Shown: positions 59,108 to 64,000 of the stretch, piece after piece | How the letters are laid out: each line of letters starts with the position of its first letter | Numbering within the stretch: position 1 is the stretch's first letter | DNA from: Streptomyces sp. SID12488 | GTDB taxonomy: Bacteria; Actinomycetota; Actinomycetes; Streptomycetales; Streptomycetaceae | DNA length: 64,000 nucleotides | Assembly: GCF_010548275.1 (NCBI RefSeq) | Contig: NZ_JAAGLT010000023.1 | Coordinates: forward strand, 94,725-158,724 | Direction of reading: 5' to 3' | The notes under the pieces: generated by a model | The model's input: the letters and a program-made list of their open reading frames with translations, nothing else | What the model was told of the DNA's origin: nothing | Database searches by the model: none | Made by a program: the position numbers and the translations under genes

Positions 59108-59932
59108 ATGCGACGCCTGTTCCCTGTGACCGAAGAGACAGTGGCCGAGGTCCCGGGAGGGGCCGTGGATGCCGGTGGCCCGCCCGGTGCCGGAGCGGTC
59201 GACCGGGAGTGGAGCCTGGCGGAGCTGGCCGCCGCCTACGCCTACCCCGACCGGACGAACGGGCGCCGGGAATCCTGGCTGCGCGCCAACATGGTGTCCA
59301 CGCTCGACGGCGCCGCCCAGCACGACGGCCGTTCCCAGCCCATCTCCTCCGCCTCCGACATGCGGATCTTCGGCACCCTGAGAGCGTTGGCGGACGTGGT
59401 CCTCGTCGGTGCGGAAACGGTACGCCAGGAGGGTTACCGTCCGGCACGCGCGCGTGCGGAGTTCGCCGCGGCCCGCGAGGCGGCCGGGCAGGGGGAGGCG
59501 GCGGCGATCGCGATCGTCAGCGCGAGCCTGGAGCTGGACTACTCGCTCCCGCTGTTCACCTCGCCCCTGGTTCCCACACTGATCCTCACGGGTGCCGCTG
59601 CCGCCCCCGACCGGGTCGCCGCCGCCGAGAAGGCGGGCGCCCGGGTGGTCGTCGCCGGTGACGGCATGGGCGTGGACCCGGCACGCGCCGTACAGGCCCT
59701 CGCCGGCCTCGGGCACACCCGGCTGCTGGCCGAGGGCGGGCCGCGGCTGCTGGGGCAGCTGGTGGCGGCCGGCGTGCTCGACGAGCTGTGTCTGACGATC
59801 TCCCCGATGCTCACCGTGGGGGACGCCCAGCGGATCTCGGGCGGGCCCTCGGTGCCGGTTCCCCGTCACTTCGAACTGGTGTCTCTGCTGGAGGAGGCCG
59901 GCTTCCTGTTCAGCCGCTATCACCGCTCCTGA
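59108..59932 (+). CDS. RibD C-terminal-type pyrimidine reductase
   Basis: A 274-residue enzyme of the dihydrofolate-reductase-like fold. ANMVSTLDGAAQHDGRSQ, DMRIFGTLRALADVVLVGAETVR and LLAEGGPRLLGQL match the NADPH-binding RibD reductase domain. It lacks the deaminase domain of RibD, so it may reduce a pyrimidine or a related compound other than in riboflavin synthesis. ATG 59108 is probably leaderless. The hairpin 60015-60032 is past its stop. Confidence 0.78.
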   Translation: MRRLFPVTEETVAEVPGGAVDAGGPPGAGAVDREWSLAELAAAYAYPDRTNGRRESWLRANMVSTLDGAAQHDGRSQPISSASDMRIFGTLRALADVVLVGAETVRQEGYRPARARAEFAAAREAAGQGEAAAIAIVSASLELDYSLPLFTSPLVPTLILTGAAAAPDRVAAAEKAGARVVVAGDGMGVDPARAVQALAGLGHTRLLAEGGPRLLGQLVAAGVLDELCLTISPMLTVGDAQRISGGPSVPVPRHFELVSLLEEAGFLFSRYHRS

Positions 59933-60014
59933 CGCGCGGGGTCCCGCTCGTCCCGGCACGATCCGGAATCTGTCGTTCCGTTTGTCTTTCGCTGGGCACA
60001 CTAAATTTCGCAGT

Positions 60015-60032
60015 CCCCGTGCGATCACGGGG
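60015..60032 (+). other. Hairpin before the 157-residue gene
   Basis: CCCCGTG pairs with CACGGGG across CGAT. It lies 83 bases past the previous stop and 57 bases before GTG 60089. It could be a terminator or a leader structure. Confidence 0.4.
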
Positions 60033-60088
60033 CAGGATGGTTTCAGCAGGGGCCTACGAACGGCCCACGGAGGAGAAGGGCGCCTGTC

Positions 60089-60562
60089 GTGTTCACAAGC
60101 GTACTGATGATCGAGAAGGCCCTGACGTCCGCCGACGTGGAGTTCGTCACCACCTTGCACGGCGACGAGGGCGTGGCTTTCCACGTGCTGCTCCAGCCCC
60201 GTGGCGACCAGGCCGACCGGCTGTTGCGGGCCATCGACGACATCGCCCTGGGCGAGCTGGACGAGGCGGCGCACGAGCGGGACACCCCGGAGGGGGCGGA
60301 CGCGGCGGTGCTGGGGGAGCGGGCGCTCGCGGTGTCGCTGGCGGCGCTGCGGGTGGCCGGGCACGAGGCGGACGGGAGGATCGTCGAGGACCATCCGCTC
60401 GATGCGTTGCGGGGGTTGGTCGACGAGATCGAGGCGGACGAGGTCATCGTGCTGACCGATCCCCACTACGTGGAGGAGTTCTTCCACCGGGACTGGGCTT
60501 CCCGGGCTCGGCACAAGGTGGGCGTGCCTGTGTTGAAGCTGTTCTCCCACAGCAAGGAGTGA
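60089..60562 (+). CDS. Conserved hypothetical protein (157 residues)
   Basis: A soluble protein with alternating strands and helices: SVLMIEKALTSADVEFVTTL, DEVIVLTDPHYVEEFFHRDW and VGVPVLKLFSHS. The order resembles a small Rossmann-like or USP-like fold, but I cannot name a family. GAAGGG lies at a normal distance before GTG 60089. An AT-rich patch (CACTAAATTTCG near 60000) probably holds the promoter. In Streptomyces it precedes murC, but no link to wall synthesis is evident. Confidence 0.6.
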   Translation: MFTSVLMIEKALTSADVEFVTTLHGDEGVAFHVLLQPRGDQADRLLRAIDDIALGELDEAAHERDTPEGADAAVLGERALAVSLAALRVAGHEADGRIVEDHPLDALRGLVDEIEADEVIVLTDPHYVEEFFHRDWASRARHKVGVPVLKLFSHSKE

Positions 60563-60603
60563 CGCCGTAGGGGCTGGGGTTGGCCGGGGTGGGGTGGCGG
60601 CTT

Positions 60604-60669
60604 GCGGGTCCGCTGTGGCTGGTCGCGCCCACGCGGCGGAGCCGCACATCGATACGGCCCCGCGCCCCT
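60604..60669 (+). repeat. Dispersed intergenic repeat, long form, copy 2
   Basis: Matches 35707-35772 at 60 of 66 positions. It lies between the 157-residue gene and murC, so it may be part of the murC leader. Confidence 0.7.
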
Positions 60670-60764
60670 GGGTCGATGAGCTGAGCGTCGGCCATGAGGC
60701 GCCCCCTTCGCAGGGAATAGGCTGGGGGCTCGTCTTCTGTACCGGATCTTGGGGAGAACAGCAC

Positions 60765-62153
60765 ATGGCACCCGGCCTTCCTACCGCCATGGACCGACCG
60801 CACTTCATCGGCATCGGCGGCGCCGGGATGTCGGGGATCGCGAAGATCCTGGCGCAGCGCGGCGCCGTGGTGGCCGGCAGTGATGCCAGGGAGTCCGAGA
60901 CCGCCGCGGCGCTGCGGGCGCTCGGGGCGACCGTGCACATCGGGCACGCGGCCGGGCATCTCGCCGACGACGCCACCTGTGTCGTGGTCTCCTCCGCGAT
61001 CCGCGCGGACAACCCGGAGCTGGCGCGGGCGGCTGAGCTCGGGATCCCGGTGGTCCACCGTTCGGACGCGCTCGCCCGGCTGATGGACGGCCTGCGGCCG
61101 ATCGCGGTCGCGGGCACCCACGGCAAGACGACCACGACATCGATGCTGGCGGTGTCGCTGAGCGAGCTGGGCCTGAACCCCTCGTACGCGATCGGCGGCG
61201 ACCTGGACGCGCCCGGCTCGAACGCCCTGCACGGCGACGGAGACATCTTCGTGGCCGAGGCGGACGAATCGGACCGCAGCTTCCACAAGTACGCGCCCGA
61301 GGTCGCGATCGTCCTCAACGTCGAACTCGACCACCACGCCAACTACGCGTCCATGGGCGAGATCTACGAGTCCTTCGAGACGTTCGCGGGCCGGATCGTG
61401 CCCGGCGGGACGCTGGTGATCTCCGCCGACCACGACGGTGCCCGCGAGCTGACGCGGCGTCTGCCGGACTCCGTGCGGGTGGTGACGTACGGGGAGTCGG
61501 CGGACGCGGACGTGCGGGTGCTGTCCGTCGTACCGCAGGGGCTGAAGAGCGAGGTGACCGTCGAGCTGGACGGAGCCCGGCTCACCTTCACGGTCTCGGT
61601 CCCCGGCCGGCACTACGCGCACAACGCGGTGGCCGCACTGGCCGCGGGCGTCGCGCTGGGCGTGCCCGCCGACGAGCTGGCCCACGCCCTGGCGGCGTAC
61701 ACAGGGGTGAAGCGTCGGCTCCAGCTGAAGGGCGAGGCGGCGGGCGTCCAGGTCATCGACTCCTACGCCCACCACCCGACCGAGATGACGGCGGACCTGG
61801 AGGCGATGCGGGCGGCGGTCGGCGACGCGCGAATCCTGGTGGTCTTCCAGCCGCACCTCTTCTCCCGTACCCAGGAGCTGGGCAGGGAGATGGGCGAGTC
61901 GCTGGCGCTCGCGGACGCGTCGGTCGTCCTCGACATCTACCCGGCCCGTGAGGACCCGATCCCCGGTGTGACGAGCACGCTGATCATCGACGCCGCGCGG
62001 GCCGCGGGCGCCGATGTGACGGCCGTGTCCGACAAGGCGGAGGTGCCCGGGACCGTCGCGGGAATGGCGAAGCCCGGTGATCTCGTTCTCACCATGGGCG
62101 CGGGTGATGTCACGGACCTGGGCCCGCGGATCCTGGACCGTCTGGCACGGTGA
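60765..62153 (+). CDS. murC: UDP-N-acetylmuramate-L-alanine ligase
   Basis: A 462-residue cytoplasmic enzyme that adds L-alanine to UDP-N-acetylmuramic acid with ATP, the first amino acid of the peptidoglycan stem. HFIGIGGAGMSGIAKI is the N-terminal UDP-sugar domain, AVAGTHGKTTTTSM is the ATP loop, FVAEADESDRSF and NVELDHHANY hold metal and substrate residues, and DSYAHHPTEM is the C-terminal signature. ATG 60765 has GGGGAG upstream. Most mur genes lie in dcw; this murC stands outside it, as in other streptomycetes. Confidence 0.95.
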   Translation: MAPGLPTAMDRPHFIGIGGAGMSGIAKILAQRGAVVAGSDARESETAAALRALGATVHIGHAAGHLADDATCVVVSSAIRADNPELARAAELGIPVVHRSDALARLMDGLRPIAVAGTHGKTTTTSMLAVSLSELGLNPSYAIGGDLDAPGSNALHGDGDIFVAEADESDRSFHKYAPEVAIVLNVELDHHANYASMGEIYESFETFAGRIVPGGTLVISADHDGARELTRRLPDSVRVVTYGESADADVRVLSVVPQGLKSEVTVELDGARLTFTVSVPGRHYAHNAVAALAAGVALGVPADELAHALAAYTGVKRRLQLKGEAAGVQVIDSYAHHPTEMTADLEAMRAAVGDARILVVFQPHLFSRTQELGREMGESLALADASVVLDIYPAREDPIPGVTSTLIIDAARAAGADVTAVSDKAEVPGTVAGMAKPGDLVLTMGAGDVTDLGPRILDRLAR

Positions 62154-62222
62154 CGTTCGGGGTTCCGCAGTGCCTTCACGGTGACTTTCGCGGTGACTTT
62201 TCGCAGTAAGGGGCTGAGCTTC

Positions 62223-62630
62223 ATGTCGTACGACGTCGAAAAGCCGGACGAGCAGTGGCGCGCGGAGCTGACGCCGGCCGAGTACACGGTCCTGCGTCAG
62301 GCCGGCACGGAACCCGCCTTCGTGGGTGAGTACACGGGCACCAAGACGAAGGGCGTCTACTCCTGCCGGGCCTGCGACGCCGAACTCTTCACCTCGGACA
62401 CGAAGTTCGAGTCGCACTGCGGCTGGCCGTCCTTCTTCGACCCGAAGGACACCGACGCGGTGGAGCTGATCTCGGACCGCTCGCTCGGGATGGTGCGGAC
62501 CGAGGTGCGGTGTGCCCGGTGCGGATCACACCTCGGGCACGTGTTCGAAGGGGAGGGGTATGCCACCCCGACCGACCAGCGGTACTGCATCAACAGCATC
62601 TCGTTGCGGCTGACGCCCGACGAGGGCTGA
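62223..62630 (+). CDS. msrB: Peptide methionine-R-sulfoxide reductase
   Basis: A 135-residue repair enzyme. The zinc pairs are YSCRACDAEL and VRCARCGSHLGH; HCGWPSFF and the catalytic Cys in RYCINSISL complete the family. It reduces methionine R-sulfoxide in proteins with thioredoxin. ATG 62223 is chosen from the AAGGGG site; the frame back to 62181 is not used. It follows murC by 69 bases and ends at a strong terminator. Confidence 0.95.
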   Translation: MSYDVEKPDEQWRAELTPAEYTVLRQAGTEPAFVGEYTGTKTKGVYSCRACDAELFTSDTKFESHCGWPSFFDPKDTDAVELISDRSLGMVRTEVRCARCGSHLGHVFEGEGYATPTDQRYCINSISLRLTPDEG

Positions 62631-62650
62631 GGGTCGGGAAGCGCTACTGA

Positions 62651-62691
62651 GTGAACGGGGCCCTGCCGGCGTACGGCAGGGCCCCGTTCAC
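62651..62691. terminator. Bidirectional terminator between msrB and the lipoprotein gene
   Basis: Bases 62651-62668 pair perfectly over 18 bases with 62674-62691 across GCGTA. It lies 20 bases past the msrB stop and 30 bases before the stop of the convergent gene. Confidence 0.85.
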
Positions 62692-62721
62692 GTTCCCTCA
62701 TGACGTCACGACGTCACCACG

Positions 62722-63135
62722 TCACGACGTGCAGACGTCCTTCAGTCGGTCGGCGGCTGCGTCGATGCTGCTGGAGTCCGGGCTCGTGTCGCCGTTCAGG
62801 ATCGACTTGTTGTAGTCGTCTATCGCCTTGTCCAGATCGTCGACCGCCTTGTCGACCTTGTTGTCGTCCGTCTCCTTGTTGATCTTGTCGAGGTTCTTGT
62901 CGATGGTGTCTATGGAGTCGTCGGTCTTCGACGGGTCCTTCACCGCGTCCCAGCCGGCCTCGTGGATCGCCTTGATGCTGTCCGAGATCGAGTCGGCGTT
63001 GCTGAGGCAGCCGAGGGAGTTGTCGAGGTCTTCGCAGCCGGTCAGGAGTCCGGCGGTCAGGGTGACGGCGGCGACGGCGGCGACGGCGGTGGCGATGGTG
63101 GCGGTACGACGGCCACGACGGCGGATCGAGGGCAT
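62722..63135 (-). CDS. Small lipoprotein, hypothetical
   Basis: A 137-residue exported protein. The signal ends in LLTGC with Cys34 as the lipid anchor. The mature part is highly charged and helical with regular Asp/Lys spacing (TIDKNLDKINKETDD, DKAVDDLDKAIDDYNKS), suggesting a coiled coil or small bundle. A second Cys near the start and one near the end (KDVCTS) could pair. ATG 63135 has AAGGGA upstream. Function unknown. Confidence 0.65.
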   Translation of the reverse strand: MPSIRRRGRRTATIATAVAAVAAVTLTAGLLTGCEDLDNSLGCLSNADSISDSIKAIHEAGWDAVKDPSKTDDSIDTIDKNLDKINKETDDNKVDKAVDDLDKAIDDYNKSILNGDTSPDSSSIDAAADRLKDVCTS

Positions 63136-63187
63136 GGAAAGGGTCCCTTCACTTCATGGGTTGACGAGGGCTTCGGTGCTCGGGCGG

Positions 63188-63592
63188 TCAGGCCCAGGGC
63201 TGCTGCTCCACGAGCGCGGGTGCCGTCCGCTCCTTGCGGCTCGAGACGAGGCCGCCCGCCGCGCCCAGGGAGACCAGGCCCATACCGACGGCGGTCGCGA
63301 TCCCCTTCACGCCGTCCATCGTGAAGTAGCAGAACGCGGCCACACTGCCGTTGAACAGGAACAGGAACCAGAGCGTGGACGGCTTCGACAGGAAGGCCTT
63401 GATCTTCGGCGTCCTGGCGATACGTGAGCCCGCCAGCAGTGAGACGGCGATACCGGCGTAGGTGGCCACGTTCTTCTCCGTGCCGTCCAGGACGGCGCCG
63501 GACGCGGTGCTCGCGGTGAGACCGCCCAGGAAGAACGACCACAGCAACAGATTGGCGATGAACGACTTCACGGCGGCGAGCAGGGTCTTCAC
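63188..63592 (-). CDS. Small integral membrane protein, hypothetical
   Basis: A 134-residue protein with about four hydrophobic segments (FIANLLLWSFFLGGLTAS, ATYAGIAVSLLAGS, TLWFLFLFNGSVAAFCYF, GIATAVGMGLVSLGAAGGLV). GAAGGA precedes GTG 63592 by 6 bases, while ATG 63598 would touch that site; GTG 63640 is less likely. The C-terminus is polar. It lies 52 bases before the lipoprotein start, so one operon is possible. Function unknown. Confidence 0.6.
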   Translation of the reverse strand: MKTLLAAVKSFIANLLLWSFFLGGLTASTASGAVLDGTEKNVATYAGIAVSLLAGSRIARTPKIKAFLSKPSTLWFLFLFNGSVAAFCYFTMDGVKGIATAVGMGLVSLGAAGGLVSSRKERTAPALVEQQPWA

Positions 63593-63790
63593 GGACATTC
63601 CTTCGGCGGGAGCGGATGGGTTCTGATCTCTGCCGACCACGATCCCGTCGTTCGAGCGCCGCCACGAGGGACCCTTCTCCCGGATGCCTGGTGTAGCCCG
63701 CTACACCATCCGCCGCGCCGCGCCGCGCCGCACGTTCGTATCGTCGCGCTTCTCCGGGGTGAGCCGGCCGAGTGCGCCCCGAAGATTTGA

Positions 63791-63819
63791 TTGACCGGTC
63801 GGTACAGAATACGTAGCAT
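63791..63819 (+). promoter_or_regulatory. Promoter of the cyclase-family gene, with possible TetR-type site
   Basis: TTGACC (63791-63796) and TAGCAT (63814-63819) are exactly 17 bases apart, the best -35/-10 pair in the window. GACCGGTCGGTAC, which overlaps the -35 box, resembles TetR-type operators. Confidence 0.6.
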
Positions 63820-63868
63820 GCAGGTGGCAGGACGTCGACGAGGACTGGCGCCAGGAAGTGGAGTGACC

Positions 63869-64000
63869 ATGACGACGAAGCGTTGGAAGCAGCGTCCGCC
63901 GGGCTCGACCTGGGGCGACTGGGGCGAGGACGACGAGCTGGGCCGGATCAACCTGCTCACCCGGGAGAAGGTCCTGCAGGGCGTGCGCGAGGTCGAGCAC
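63869..64000 (+). CDS. Cyclase-family protein, N-terminal part (runs off the window)
   Basis: The first 44 residues of a longer protein. PPGSTWGDWGEDDELGRINLL is the N-terminal signature of the cyclase/kynurenine-formamidase-like family (PF04199). ATG 63869 is preceded by GTGGAG with a 5-base gap. The metal motif HxGTHxD lies outside the window, so activity cannot be judged. A strong promoter with a possible TetR-type site precedes it. Confidence 0.75.
   Translation, partial: MTTKRWKQRPPGSTWGDWGEDDELGRINLLTREKVLQGVREVEH

Noticed and set aside
62700..62740. Clustered GACGTC/CACGTC words after msrB as an operator array
   Set aside because: They lie past the terminator and across the 3' end of the lipoprotein gene, spacing is irregular, and they can be explained by codon and base bias.
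1..64000. tRNA or rRNA genes, CRISPR arrays, integrase/attachment sites or known riboswitches
   Set aside because: No clover-leaf sequence with a TTCGA arm, no regular repeat-spacer array, no integrase gene and no riboswitch core could be recognised by eye. A covariance-model scan would be decisive.

Overview
The window is chromosomal DNA of a Streptomyces or a very close relative. The evidence is very high G+C with strong third-position G/C bias, frequent GTG and TTG starts, Tat and lipoprotein exports, and genes typical of the genus (ngcEFG, rok7B7-xylFGH, the SCO6045-like DUF692 protein). As far as I recall, the gene order follows the S. coelicolor core around SCO6005-SCO6063; I have not checked this by alignment.

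Layout. 1-2313: end of an N-acetylglucosamine/chitobiose ABC importer (ngcE tail, ngcF, ngcG). 2506-7288: ROK regulator and xylose importer xylFGH. 7577-11156: dxs and an APC permease. 11206-12747: a small NYN/PIN-like protein and a divergent propeller-like protein. 13006-16355: beta-oxidation pair fadB-fadA. 16.4-29.96 kb: a probable accessory island for glycan use, with IS30-like and IS1182-like relics, two GH29 alpha-L-fucosidases, a LacI regulator, a frameshifted GH2 beta-mannosidase and a divergent sugar importer. 29972-33149: RNase D-like protein, an orphan response regulator and a DUF3000 protein. 33279-40654: heme genes hemE, hemY/cgoX and hemQ/chdC, interspersed with a rhomboid, a CoA-disulfide-reductase-like flavoprotein and a DUF4349 lipoprotein. 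40737-47531: secreted TAP-like peptidase, then an envelope cluster of a TIGR04222 membrane protein, three DUF4142 proteins and a DUF692/MNIO enzyme. 47617-54194: PTH2-like protein, ABC-2 exporter pair, a 55-residue CxxC protein, polysaccharide deacetylase, Ser/Thr kinase and PhoX-like protein. 54285-59932: slipin, SulP transporter with beta-carbonic anhydrase, secreted protein, ZapE-like ATPase and a RibD-like reductase. 60089-64000: small protein, murC, msrB, lipoprotein, membrane protein and the start of a cyclase-family gene.

How the parts work together. The first 7.3 kb takes up amino sugar and xylose under a ROK regulator; two matches to the Rok7B7 motif I remember lie before rok7B7 and xylF. 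The island would cut fucose and mannose from glycans and import a product, with LacI-type operators in the divergent promoter region. None of the CUT1-type importers carries its own ATPase, so a shared MsiK-like ATPase is likely. The heme genes encode the coproporphyrin-dependent route. The least understood block is the DUF4142/DUF692/TIGR04222 cluster at 42.5-47.5 kb. I saw no rRNA, tRNA, CRISPR array or replication origin.
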